Source: Spongiibacter tropicus DSM 19543
Lineage (GTDB): Bacteria; Pseudomonadota; Gammaproteobacteria; Pseudomonadales; Spongiibacteraceae
DNA length: 64,000 nt
Direction: 5' to 3'
Assembly: GCF_000420325.1 (NCBI RefSeq)
Contig: NZ_ATUS01000001.1
Location: 2,174,463-2,238,462, forward strand
This document shows, piece by piece, positions 45,570-53,962 of the stretch. Made by a program: the position numbers and the translations under genes. The notes under the pieces are model-generated. The model made no database searches. It was given only the letters and a program-made list of their open reading frames with translations, and was not told the origin of the DNA. The stretch's first letter is position 1. Each line of letters begins with the position of its first letter.

Positions 45570-46460
45570 ATGCATGGGCTGTGGATGACTGGCGGGACGG
45601 CGGCAGACATCTCCCCCGCGCTCGCCGCCTGGGGCGAGGCGCTGCGGGACGACATTGACGCGCACTTTGCCGAGGCCCATCAGCGTGTGGAGTCGGTGTA
45701 CCGCCAGCATTTTCGCTCGCTGCCGACGGTGCTCCAGCGACACTGGCAGTATCGGCGCGATGTACCTGCAGATCTGGCGGCGCTACCGCGCAGTGTATGG
45801 CGGCTTGTTAACCGTCGCGGAAAAAGTGAGCGCCCACTCACGGGGAAGGAGCAGGCGATAGCGCAGTTAATCGCTGTGGAGGTACTGGACCTCGATGGTC
45901 TGCAGGCCCGGTTGTTCCAGCGTCTCGAAAGCCACCCGGATTACCGCCCCGAGACGGTGGATGCCTTGCGGGCCGAGCTGGCAGGTGATCCCGAGCAGGC
46001 CGCGCAGCGACTGCGGGAGGCGGTGGCGCGATGGGGGCTCAGTCAGGACAGCAGCCGCGATCTGCTGCTGTTTTTGGTGCTGGGATTGGCGGGGCGAGGA
46101 CTGAGCGACAAAGTGCTGTTTGGCAGTGCCTCGCTGATCGGGATGTCGGCTGCCAGCTCGCTATACCTGTCTCAGCAGGGGTGGTTGGCGGCCTGGTGGG
46201 CGAGCTGGTTTGGTGTGCCGGGCTGGGTGACGCTGGGCGGCGCAGCCGCGGGGGTGGTCGGCGTGATGGCGCTGACGCCGGTGCTGGCGCCGTTTATTGA
46301 GTGTGGCTTTAACCGGCTGTGGCGTCGCCAGCGCCTGCATCGCTTGCTGGACGAAGTTCACCAGCAATTGCGTCCGCCATTGCGGGAGCACCTCTGGCAG
46401 TACGGCAGTTATCTGCAGTTCCTGCCTGACCTTTTGCAACTGCTGCGACAGTTGCGCTAA
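45570..46460 (+). CDS. Hypothetical membrane protein
   Basis: This is an unrecognised 296-residue protein. The first ~150 residues are charged and helical (for example FAEAHQRVESVYRQHFRSLP). Then come two or three hydrophobic segments around DLLLFLVLGLAG, GMSAASSLYLSQQGWLAAWW and WVTLGGAAAGVVGVMAL. A basic C-terminal helical tail of about 55 residues follows (RLWRRQRLHRLLDEVHQQ). It might be an inner-membrane protein with two cytoplasmic helical domains. A second start five codons later is equally possible, as neither has a strong ribosome-binding site. Confidence 0.65.
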   Translation: MHGLWMTGGTAADISPALAAWGEALRDDIDAHFAEAHQRVESVYRQHFRSLPTVLQRHWQYRRDVPADLAALPRSVWRLVNRRGKSERPLTGKEQAIAQLIAVEVLDLDGLQARLFQRLESHPDYRPETVDALRAELAGDPEQAAQRLREAVARWGLSQDSSRDLLLFLVLGLAGRGLSDKVLFGSASLIGMSAASSLYLSQQGWLAAWWASWFGVPGWVTLGGAAAGVVGVMALTPVLAPFIECGFNRLWRRQRLHRLLDEVHQQLRPPLREHLWQYGSYLQFLPDLLQLLRQLR

Positions 46461-46518
46461 AACCACGTGCCCACACTGCATAAGGCAGCTACACTGCGCC
46501 AAACTGTGGAGAGCTGCC

Positions 46519-47175
46519 GTGACCGCCGAATCAATCATTACCGCGCCTGATCGCGAGCTGCTGTTTGATCAGATTGCCGATGAGCTGGAGTTACGCGGTT
46601 ACGCGGTACTGCCTGTTGCACTCCCCGCAGAACTTGCCGAGCAATTACTGCTGCGCGTGATTGAGCTGGGCGATGGGGCCTTTAAGCCCGCCGGGGTGGG
46701 GCGTCAGTCTGACTATCAACAAAACCGCTTCGTGCGCAGCGATGAAATTCGCTGGTTTACCGCCGAAGACGCCGCGGAAGCGGCGTATCTGGAGTGGATG
46801 AATGCGCTGCGCGAGGGAATGAATCGCCGCCTGTTTCTGGGCTTGTTTGACTACGAGTGCCACTTTGCCCGCTATGCGCCGGGCAGCTTTTACCGCAAGC
46901 ATGTGGATGCCTTTCGGGGCCGCAGCAATCGCGTTCTGTCGACGGTGTTCTACCTGAATCCGGGATGGACGGCGGCCGATGGGGGCCAGCTATTGATCTA
47001 TGGCGACCGCGATGAGCTGATGGACAGTGTGATTCCGCTGATGGGAACGCTGGTGGTGTTTCTCAGTGAGAAAGTGCCTCATGAGGTGAGTGCGGCCAAG
47101 CGACTTCGCCACAGCATTGCTGGCTGGTTCAGGGTGAATGCCAGCCTCGGCCCGCACATCGACCCACCCGCTTAA
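46519..47175 (+). CDS. 2OG-Fe(II) oxygenase (SM-20 / prolyl hydroxylase type)
   Basis: This 218-residue protein starts at GTG with GTGGAGAG upstream. The double-stranded beta-helix core has iron ligands H128 and D130 (FYRKHVDAF) and H188 (VPHEV), with R197 positioned to bind 2-oxoglutarate. GVGRQSDYQQNRFVRSDEIRWF and STVFYLNPGW match the SM-20/PHD-like family. The Pseudomonas member hydroxylates a proline of EF-Tu, so that substrate is a reasonable guess here. The stop shares the palindrome TTAA with the convergent methyltransferase stop. Confidence 0.88.
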   Translation: MTAESIITAPDRELLFDQIADELELRGYAVLPVALPAELAEQLLLRVIELGDGAFKPAGVGRQSDYQQNRFVRSDEIRWFTAEDAAEAAYLEWMNALREGMNRRLFLGLFDYECHFARYAPGSFYRKHVDAFRGRSNRVLSTVFYLNPGWTAADGGQLLIYGDRDELMDSVIPLMGTLVVFLSEKVPHEVSAAKRLRHSIAGWFRVNASLGPHIDPPA

Positions 47176-47798
47176 ATCCGGCGTAACACGCCCAGGCTGT
47201 TCACCCGCTCAAGCGGTTCAAATAACCCGGAGGCCAGCGCCAGCCGGTAAATGGCGATAGGCGCCTGCCCGCCTTCTTCGGGGGCCGTAAACAGGTCGTG
47301 AATGGCGAGAATGCCGCCGCGCTGAATGTGCATGGCCCAGCAGCGATAATCACTGAGGGCGGCCTCCAAGCTGTGACCGCCATCGATAAACACCATGGCC
47401 AGAGGCGTTTGCCAGTGCTTGGCGCAGACTTCCGACGGGGCGACCAGCGGGACAACCCATTCCTCAAAACCGGCGCGGCGTATATTGCGGCGAAATTCCG
47501 CAAGCGTGTCGAAGCGCGCCTCTTCGGCGTTGTACAGCTCCGGGTCGTGAAACATCTCGCCAAGCTGATGCTCTTCTGAACCGATATGGTGATCCACGGC
47601 GTATACCACAGCGGTAGCTGGCGCGGTGTCGCGACAGGCCTGAGCCAGATACAACGTGGATTTGCCGCAGTAGCTGCCCACCTCCAGCAGTGCGCCGTTG
47701 GCCGCTTGCTCGCAGCCATATCGGTACAGGGCGTCTGCCTCGTCGTCGGCGAGAAAGCCTTTTACTAGAGAAACATCAATGGGCAGAGAAACGGCCAT
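47172..47798 (-). CDS. Class I SAM-dependent methyltransferase (Methyltransf_24 type)
   Basis: This is a 208-residue protein starting MAVSLPIDVSLVKGFLADDE at 47798. ALLEVGSYCGKSTLYLAQA is motif I, VYAVDHH the acidic loop, MVFIDGGHSLEAALSDYRCW motif IV, and GGILAIHDLF completes the fold. Relatives are often annotated as cephalosporin-hydroxylase-like or glycan methyltransferases. The substrate is not visible. It converges with the 2OG oxygenase (4-base overlap) and is divergent from the GST gene. Confidence 0.8.
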   Translation of the reverse strand: MAVSLPIDVSLVKGFLADDEADALYRYGCEQAANGALLEVGSYCGKSTLYLAQACRDTAPATAVVYAVDHHIGSEEHQLGEMFHDPELYNAEEARFDTLAEFRRNIRRAGFEEWVVPLVAPSEVCAKHWQTPLAMVFIDGGHSLEAALSDYRCWAMHIQRGGILAIHDLFTAPEEGGQAPIAIYRLALASGLFEPLERVNSLGVLRRI

Positions 47799-47950
47799 GG
47801 GGGTCACCGGGAGTTGAAAGAGGCAAAACCTTAGCCAAACTGCGACGGCGGAGCAACTTACCATCCTGTCAGCTTTCCCGCAGCCGCGGCTTGCGCCATA
47901 CTCGTCGCGGTCTTTTGCGTTCTGTTTACGATAAAAATTTGGGGAATATC

Positions 47951-48607
47951 ATGCTTAAACTGTACGGTTTTGCGGTCAGCAATTACTTCAATATGGTCAA
48001 GCACAGCTTGCTGCACAAGGGCGTGGACTTCGACGAAGTCACTGTCTATCCGAATGCGGGAGCGGACTATCTGAGCAAGAGCCCCATGGGTAAGGTGCCC
48101 TGTATCGAGACGGAAAACGGCTGCTTGGCAGAAACCAGTGTGATTCTCGACTACCTGGAAGCCCGGTACCCGCAGCAGCCCCTGTATCCAGCCGACCCCT
48201 GGCAGCGCGCCAAATGTCTCGAGCTCATGAAAGTGGCTGAGTTGTATCTGGAACTGCCCGCGCGGCGCTTACTGCCAGTGGTGCTGGCTGGCGCTCCGGC
48301 TGACGAAAAAACCGTGGCAGAAGTCAAAGAGCTGATGGATAAAGGGATTGCCGCGGTCACGGCGTTGGCCCAGTTCAAGCCCTATGTTCTCGGCGACTCC
48401 CTGACCTTGGCGGATATTGTCTTGCGATACGCGATGGTCGTGGCTGATCTGGTGGGCGGCGCGGTCTTTCAGCGTGATATCGCGGCTGAAGTTGCGGGTA
48501 TGGCAGAGTGGAAAGCGATGATGGCTTCGTCGCCAATCAGTCAGCAATTGGATGCCGATACCAACGACGCTATGGCGGCCTTTCTGGCAATGCTAAAAGG
48601 CAAATAA
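47951..48607 (+). CDS. Glutathione S-transferase family protein
   Basis: This 218-residue protein starts MLKLYGFAVSNYFNMVKHSL at 47951. The thioredoxin-fold N-terminal domain has MGKVPCIETENG with the cis-proline and CLAETSVILDYLEARYP, the glutathione-binding ES/TS region. The helical C-terminal domain has YVLGDSLTLADIVLRYAM with the conserved Asp. The physiological substrate is unknown. A hairpin follows and overlaps the end of the convergent ABC-F gene. Confidence 0.9.
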   Translation: MLKLYGFAVSNYFNMVKHSLLHKGVDFDEVTVYPNAGADYLSKSPMGKVPCIETENGCLAETSVILDYLEARYPQQPLYPADPWQRAKCLELMKVAELYLELPARRLLPVVLAGAPADEKTVAEVKELMDKGIAAVTALAQFKPYVLGDSLTLADIVLRYAMVVADLVGGAVFQRDIAAEVAGMAEWKAMMASSPISQQLDADTNDAMAAFLAMLKGK

Positions 48608-48615
48608 GCGTTGCG

Positions 48616-48637
48616 GGACGGCGCTCAGGCGCCGTCC
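48616..48637. terminator. Hairpin between convergent GST and ABC-F genes
   Basis: GGACGGCGC (48616-48624), loop TCAG and GCGCCGTCC (48629-48637) make a perfect 9-bp stem. The minus-strand stop codon TGA of the ABC-F gene lies exactly in the loop. No U-tract follows on either strand. Confidence 0.55.
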
Positions 48638-50523
48638 ATCTCAGCCTCGAGTACTTCCATTTCTTCCTGTAGTCCCAGCCAGCGTTCCTCAACGTCGTCG
48701 TTTTCACTGCGCAGTGAAGCCTGTTCGGCGAGCAGGGTTTTCAGTTTGTCCTTGTTCGCATCGCTGTACAGTTCGCTGTCGGCGAGGGTCTCTTCCAGCT
48801 TGGCGAGCTGGTCCTGCAACTGCTGCATGCGCTTGTCGAGTTTCTGAATCTCTTTGCGCAGCGGGGCAAGCTGGGCGCGCTTCGCTGCGGCGTCCTGACG
48901 GGCTTTCTTTTTGTCGACCGGGGCCTCGGCGGCGACACTGCCCTGCGGGCGCGCTCCGGCATCTTTGTTGCGCGCCAGCAGCCACAGGCGATAATCGTCC
49001 AGACTGCCGTCAAAGGCGTCGACGCGTCCATGATCCACTAATAGCAGTTCGTCTACGGTGTTGCGAAGCAGGTGACGGTCGTGAGACACCACGATCACCG
49101 CGCCCTCAAATTCCTGCAGGGCGGTCGTCAGGGCGTGGCACATTTCCAGGTCGAGATGGTTGGTGGGTTCGTCGAGCAGCAACATATTGGGTCGCTGCCA
49201 GACGATAATTGCCAGCGCCAGCCGAGCTTTCTCACCCCCTGAAAAGTGTCGGCAATGCCCCTCGGCGCGTTCGCCTCGGAAGTTGAAGCCGCCCAGGAAA
49301 TTGCGAATATCCTGCTCCCGGGCCTCGGGGCGCAGGCGCTGCAATTGCAGGATCGGGCTGGCGTCCAGATCGAGAGATTCGAGCTGATGCTGATGGAAGT
49401 AACCCATCCGCAGGTGTTCTCCCCCCTGCCGCTGGCCGGAGAGCAGTGGCTGGGTGCCCGCGAGGGATTTCATCAGCGTGGATTTGCCCGCGCCGTTGGC
49501 ACCGAGCAGGCCGATACGATTGCCGGGGTGAATACTCAGGTTCACGCCGCTGAGCAGGGGCTGGCTGTAACCGAGATCCGCCTGCGAGAGATTGAGCAGG
49601 GGGTCGGAGACCTGACCGGGTTCGTAGAAGCGAAACTTAAAAGGCGAATCGACGTGCGCGGGGGCGATTTCTTCCATCCGCTCAAGGGCTTTCAGTCGAC
49701 TCTGAGCCTGTTTGGCTTTACTGGCTTTGGCGCGGAAACGACGCACAAAGTCTTCCATATGAGCGCGCTCGGCCTGCTGTTTCTCAAAGGCTTGCTGCTG
49801 CTGGGCCAGCCGTTCGGCGCGCTGGCGCTCAAAGGCGCTGTAATTGCCCCGGTAACGGTGCAACTGGTGATTTTCAAGATGCACCACCACATCACAGCAG
49901 GCATCGATGAAATCCCGGTCGTGGGAGATCAGCATCAGTGTGCCTTCATAGCGGCGCAGCCATTGCTCCAGCCACAGGCTGGCATCGAGGTCGAGGTGGT
50001 TTGTGGGTTCGTCGAGCAGTAACAGGTCTGAGGGACACATCAGCGCCTGCGCGAGATTCAGGCGAATACGCCAGCCGCCGGAAAAGGCATTGACCGGGCG
50101 TTCGATCTCGCCCAGTCCGAATCCCAGTCCTTGCAGCAATCGCTCGGCATCGCTGCGAATCTGGTAGGCGTGAATGACCTCCAGTTCCGACAGCAGCTCG
50201 GCCAGGTGGTGGTCGTCTTCGCAGCCGGCGATTTCCGCCTCAATGCGGCGGTATTCGTGGTGGCCGTCGATCACGTATTCAATCGCCGGGCGTTCGCTGG
50301 CGTCTACTTCCTGGCGCATCTGGGCGATCTGCCAGTTGGCAGGCAGCCGCAGTTCCCCGCTGTCGTAGGCGAGTTCGCCGGAGAGCAGTTTAAACAGGCT
50401 GGATTTGCCGCTGCCATTGGCGCCGACCAGGGCCAGGTTCTCGCCGGGGTTTACCCGCAGCGAGGCCGACTCTAGCAGCGCTTTGCCGCCGCGTTGTAAG
50501 CTGAGATCTGTCATTTCAATCAT
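48625..50523 (-). CDS. ABC-F family ATPase (YheS-like)
   Basis: This 632-residue protein has two ABC domains in one chain and no membrane part. First Walker A is GANGSGKSS, with signature FSGGWRIRLNLAQAL and Walker B LLLLDEPTNHLDL. An arginine/lysine/glutamine-rich linker (ERQRAERLAQQQQAFEKQQ) follows. The second set is GANGAGKST, FSGGEKARLALAI and LLLDEPTNHLDL. A C-terminal coiled coil begins near residue 535. ABC-F proteins bind the ribosomal E site and rescue or tune translation. The layout and C-terminal arm match YheS more than Uup or EttA. Confidence 0.92.
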   Translation of the reverse strand: MIEMTDLSLQRGGKALLESASLRVNPGENLALVGANGSGKSSLFKLLSGELAYDSGELRLPANWQIAQMRQEVDASERPAIEYVIDGHHEYRRIEAEIAGCEDDHHLAELLSELEVIHAYQIRSDAERLLQGLGFGLGEIERPVNAFSGGWRIRLNLAQALMCPSDLLLLDEPTNHLDLDASLWLEQWLRRYEGTLMLISHDRDFIDACCDVVVHLENHQLHRYRGNYSAFERQRAERLAQQQQAFEKQQAERAHMEDFVRRFRAKASKAKQAQSRLKALERMEEIAPAHVDSPFKFRFYEPGQVSDPLLNLSQADLGYSQPLLSGVNLSIHPGNRIGLLGANGAGKSTLMKSLAGTQPLLSGQRQGGEHLRMGYFHQHQLESLDLDASPILQLQRLRPEAREQDIRNFLGGFNFRGERAEGHCRHFSGGEKARLALAIIVWQRPNMLLLDEPTNHLDLEMCHALTTALQEFEGAVIVVSHDRHLLRNTVDELLLVDHGRVDAFDGSLDDYRLWLLARNKDAGARPQGSVAAEAPVDKKKARQDAAAKRAQLAPLRKEIQKLDKRMQQLQDQLAKLEETLADSELYSDANKDKLKTLLAEQASLRSENDDVEERWLGLQEEMEVLEAEMDGA

Positions 50524-50550
50524 GGGGCGCGATTATAGCGTGGAGAATTC

Positions 50551-51036
50551 ATGGCGTCGGTAGATTTCGCAGCTCAGCCATCGGTTTTATGGGACTTTGT
50601 CTGTCGCAGCTATGCTCGACCGGGGGTGGCCGAGGCTTGTCTGCACGTTCAGGACGAGCACGGCCTGGATGTCTTGTTGCTGCTGTCAGCGGCCTGGCTG
50701 GCGACGCAGGGCCAGCGGCTGACACCTGAGCGCCTTACCGAGCTGAAGAGCTGTTGCCAGCCAAGGCGCGAGCAGTTGATTGAACCCCTGCGTAGGATGC
50801 GCCGGGCGCAGCGCCCGGAAAATGATCATTCTGCGGAGCAGCAGGTACTTTATGAGGCGCTGAAGGCGGCGGAGCTGGCGGCGGAGCGACGCCAAGTATT
50901 GGCGCTGGAGACACTTATGCAGCGCTGGCCCGTCGATGGTCACAACGGCGTATTGTTGCTGGAGAATCTGCGGATGACGGCATCGGAGGGAGCACTGCCG
51001 ACACTGAAACAGTTGTCGGCGCTGCTCGCAGAGTAA
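50551..51036 (+). CDS. TIGR02444 family protein
   Basis: This is a 161-residue mainly helical protein. LWDFVCRSYARPGVAEACLHVQDEHGLDV and LLSAAWLATQGQRL are the hallmark of the TIGR02444/DUF2390 family, whose function is not known. GGAGA precedes the ATG. In Pseudomonas the same family member lies next to algP and an FKBP gene, as here, and beside an ABC-F gene. It converges with the AlgP-like gene (7 bases apart). Confidence 0.88.
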   Translation: MASVDFAAQPSVLWDFVCRSYARPGVAEACLHVQDEHGLDVLLLLSAAWLATQGQRLTPERLTELKSCCQPRREQLIEPLRRMRRAQRPENDHSAEQQVLYEALKAAELAAERRQVLALETLMQRWPVDGHNGVLLLENLRMTASEGALPTLKQLSALLAE

Positions 51037-51043
51037 GCGCTGT

Positions 51044-51835
51044 TCAGAAATCGTCGAACAGGCTTGCCAGGCGATCTTCGACCTTGTCGGGATGGCTGGG
51101 GATATCACTCATCGGCTTGGGACGCTTTGAGCGCCTGGCTTCTTCCCGCGGCTTACTGGCCTTTTTGGCCGGCGCCGTAGCAGGTTTAGCCGTTGCCGGA
51201 GCGACGGCAGTTTTCTGTTCGTCCGCCTTCGCCTTTACAGCTGCTTTCTTGGCGCTGGCCTGGGTGGCAGTTTTCGCTTTCTGGCCATCGGTTTTATTGC
51301 CTGCCGGTGTTTTGCTCGTCGCCGGGCTTTGTTTGGAGGGGGCTGGCTCGGCGGCGGGTTTGGCGGCTGGCTGGGGTTTACGGCTGGTGCCGGAAGGCGA
51401 TTTGCGAGGGGTAGGGGCTTTTGCGGGTGTTTCTGCTGGGGGCTTTTTAAAGGCTTTATCTGCGTCGCTCATGGCTTTGGCGACAGCTTTTTCCTTTCTG
51501 AGCTGAAGCTTCAGGTTCAAGGCTTCACTCTGCCGTTGTGCGAGATCGGCCTGTGCGGTCTCCAGCGCGGCCCCGGCTTTTTCCAGGCTCTCCTCTGCCC
51601 GCTTTATCAGGCTGGGTTTGGCGCCCTGTTTTTCCTGTAATCGCTGTTTGGCTTCGGTGACGGTCTGGCGGGCTTTGTCCACCCTCGATTTTTGAATTTC
51701 TACTGCCTTTTCAACGGCTTGAAGTTGGCTTTCCAGCGCATTGAGCTGTTTTGTACGAAGGGATTCCAGTTCCGACTGCAGTCGTTGCAGCTCGTCGATG
51801 GCTTGCTCTTTTGCTTTTTTCTTATTGAACACCAT
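51044..51835 (-). CDS. AlgP-like protein: coiled coil plus Lys/Ala/Pro-rich tail
   Basis: This is a 263-residue protein from ATG 51835 (MVFNKKKAKEQAIDELQRL); an ATG 14 codons earlier is possible. Residues 1-120 form a long heptad-rich coiled coil. Residues ~130-245 are low-complexity, rich in Ala, Lys, Pro and Thr, like the histone-H1-like tail of AlgP (AlgR3). The tail differs from AlgP in lacking a strict KPAA repeat. The tail ends with an acidic VEDRLASLFDDF. DNA binding is plausible but not shown. Position next to the TIGR02444 and FKBP genes supports the AlgP relation. Confidence 0.6.
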   Translation of the reverse strand: MVFNKKKAKEQAIDELQRLQSELESLRTKQLNALESQLQAVEKAVEIQKSRVDKARQTVTEAKQRLQEKQGAKPSLIKRAEESLEKAGAALETAQADLAQRQSEALNLKLQLRKEKAVAKAMSDADKAFKKPPAETPAKAPTPRKSPSGTSRKPQPAAKPAAEPAPSKQSPATSKTPAGNKTDGQKAKTATQASAKKAAVKAKADEQKTAVAPATAKPATAPAKKASKPREEARRSKRPKPMSDIPSHPDKVEDRLASLFDDF

Positions 51836-52034
51836 AGCCCAGGCTCGCAGGATGATTAAAAATCCGTCAATTTCCATTATACAAACTTGTCGCCGGGAAG
51901 CTATTGGCGTGATGCAGGTGATTTCACATCCGCGTCACTGTGTATGGGTGAACGCTTGTGGCAGACTATGGTCTGATTGACTGTTGCCAGGATGAGGGCG
52001 GCAGCAAAACATTCCCCAAAATTAAGGTAGTTGC

Positions 52035-52748
52035 ATGAAGAAAACAGTTATTAGTGCAGTGGTAATGAGTGGCTTGCTGGTTGCCTGTGGCGGAAAATCT
52101 GCAGAGCCTTCGCTCGATTCGGAGATCGCCAAAGTCAGCTATGGCATCGGCGCCAATATCGGTTCGCGCTTCGGTGAAGACCTGCCACTGGACGTTGACG
52201 CTTTCAGCGCCGGTGTGCGTGATGCGCTGAGTGGCGGTGAGCTGAAAATGAGCGACGAAGAGATTATGTCGACCTTGCAGGCCTATCAGCAAAAGCAGAT
52301 GGCTGAACGCCAGGAAGAAGCTCAAGCCGTTGCCGATACCAACAAAGAAGCCGCTGACGCGTTCTTCGCAGAGAATGCCGGTAAAGAAGGCGTGGTGACT
52401 ACTGAAAGCGGCTTGCAGTACACCGTTGTGGAAGAAGGTGACGGCGCCAGCCCCACGGCTGAAGACGTTGTAGAAGTGCACTACGAAGGTACATTGCTGG
52501 ATGGCAGTGTCTTCGACAGCTCGTATCAGCGCGGCGAAACGGTCAGCTTCCCGGTCAACGGGGTGATTCCCGGCTGGACTGAGGCGCTGCAGTTGATGAA
52601 GGTCGGTGCCAAGTGGAAACTGTATATTCCCTCTGAGCTGGCTTACGGTGCCGGTGGTGCAGGTCAGATGATTGGGCCTAACGCAGCACTGGTATTCGAT
52701 GTTGAGCTGATCGGCATTGAGGGCGACGATAAGGCGGAGGAGAAGTAA
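52035..52748 (+). CDS. FKBP-type peptidyl-prolyl isomerase lipoprotein (Mip/FkpA-like)
   Basis: This is a 237-residue protein. MKKTVISAVVMSGLLVACGG is a lipoprotein signal with C18. An N-terminal helical dimerisation domain (IAKVSYGIGANIGSRF, MAERQEEAQAVADTNKEA) precedes the FKBP domain with VVEVHYEGTLLDGSVFDSS, FPVNGVIPGWTEALQLM and YIPSELAYGAGG. It folds or chaperones periplasmic and outer-membrane proteins. AAGG precedes the ATG. A bidirectional terminator follows. Confidence 0.93.
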   Translation: MKKTVISAVVMSGLLVACGGKSAEPSLDSEIAKVSYGIGANIGSRFGEDLPLDVDAFSAGVRDALSGGELKMSDEEIMSTLQAYQQKQMAERQEEAQAVADTNKEAADAFFAENAGKEGVVTTESGLQYTVVEEGDGASPTAEDVVEVHYEGTLLDGSVFDSSYQRGETVSFPVNGVIPGWTEALQLMKVGAKWKLYIPSELAYGAGGAGQMIGPNAALVFDVELIGIEGDDKAEEK

Positions 52749-52770
52749 GCTTCCGTTTCTTCGCTGACAT

Positions 52771-52805
52771 AAAAAAGCCCCAACCATTGGTCGGGGCTTT
52801 TTTTT
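52771..52805. terminator. Bidirectional rho-independent terminator
   Basis: AAAAAAGCCCC, a short interior with ATTGG, then GGGGCTTTTTTTT form a GC stem with A- and T-tracts on either side. It ends the FKBP gene on the plus strand and would also stop leftward transcripts. Confidence 0.9.
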
Positions 52806-52924
52806 CGCCTGAACATTCTTGAGCGTGAGTTTGGAACGTCAAGACGGCTTGTGTCAGCGTTCCGTTCAGCGGCGTTTCTGGCACAAGCGGTATTCAAGTG
52901 GTGCGATACGTCCTTGTATGCACC

Positions 52925-52942
52925 GGTGTCATCCCTGACACC
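52925..52942. other. Hairpin in the spacer downstream of the TIGR01777 gene
   Basis: GGTGTCA, loop TCCC and TGACACC form a perfect 7-bp stem without a T-tract. The surrounding 279-base spacer (52749-53027) shows no gene. Confidence 0.4.
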
Positions 52943-53027
52943 TTCATCATAACTTTCTAAACAGTTCTCTCTAGTCGTGATCAGAGCGCATCACTGTGAG
53001 ACATTGTCCATCCTGTCGCGCCGATTG

Positions 53028-53951
53028 CTAGGGACGTTCCACGCAGTCGTGGAGGATGGCCTCCATGCTACTGAACTGAAATGGGTAGCCTGACGATGCC
53101 AGTGCGGCTGGCACCACCCGCTGGGAGCTGAAGAACAGCTCCTGCATTTCGCCGAATAGCAGGGCGGCAACGGCTTGAGGCATTTGTAAAAAAATCGGTC
53201 GATGCAGGGCGCGGGCGAGCTGCTGGCTGAATTCCTGATTTCTGACCGGCTCTGGGCTGACAAGGTTGTATACACCGCGACATTCCTCGCGATCGATAAA
53301 AAAACACAGTGCTTCGACCACGTCCCGCCGGTGAATATAGGCTTGCCACTGCTGTCCACTGCCAAAGCGGGTACCGAGTCCCAGTGCGAAAGCGGGCCGC
53401 ATCTTGGCGAGTGCTCCCTGTTTTCTGTCTCGGTCCAGTACCACACCAAGGCGGGCGATGACGGTTCGACAAGGCAAATTATCGACGCAGGCTTCCCAGT
53501 GTCGGCAAAGTTCGGCGGAGAAGCCATTGCCAGCCGCACTGTTTTCGTCCAGTAGCGACTCGCCGCGGTCACCATAAACGCCGATGGCTGAGGCGCTGAT
53601 AAAGCAACTTAGTGTCGGCCAGTCCCGACGCGCGGCTGAGACCAGCTGCCGTGTCGTTTGAACACGGCTGTCCAGCAGGCGCTGCTTCTGTGCGAGGGAC
53701 CATCGGCGCTGGGCGATGTTCTCTCCGGCAAGGTTCACGACAGCATGGGGGCGCAAGCTGGCCAGTTCGCTGTAATCGTGGGGCTGCAGGTCTGGGTACA
53801 CCTCACCGGGGAAGCATTTTTCCAGTTTCGTCTTGTCTCGCCCCAGTGCGTAGACGCCATAGCCTTTCTGCAACAGGGCGTGGCATAGCGCCTGTCCAAC
53901 AAAGCCGCTGGCGCCGGAAATTGCGATCCACTTCTTTTCAGTCGCCGTCAT
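53028..53951 (-). CDS. TIGR01777 family epimerase (YfcH-like)
   Basis: This is a 307-residue atypical SDR. AISGASGFVGQALCHALLQKGYGV is the NAD(P) loop, and AVVNLAGENIAQRRWSLAQKQRLLDSR is the strong TIGR01777 signature. SCFISASAIGVYGDRG and YNLVSPEPVRN follow. I use ATG 53951 with GAGGAA six bases upstream; a GTG at 53966 overlaps the upstream stop. The substrate is unknown in all members, though E. coli YfcH and plant relatives have been linked to growth or division. It is co-transcribed with the SRPBCC-SDR fusion. Confidence 0.9.
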   Translation of the reverse strand: MTATEKKWIAISGASGFVGQALCHALLQKGYGVYALGRDKTKLEKCFPGEVYPDLQPHDYSELASLRPHAVVNLAGENIAQRRWSLAQKQRLLDSRVQTTRQLVSAARRDWPTLSCFISASAIGVYGDRGESLLDENSAAGNGFSAELCRHWEACVDNLPCRTVIARLGVVLDRDRKQGALAKMRPAFALGLGTRFGSGQQWQAYIHRRDVVEALCFFIDREECRGVYNLVSPEPVRNQEFSQQLARALHRPIFLQMPQAVAALLFGEMQELFFSSQRVVPAALASSGYPFQFSSMEAILHDCVERP

Positions 53952-53962
53952 TGCGGGTTTCC

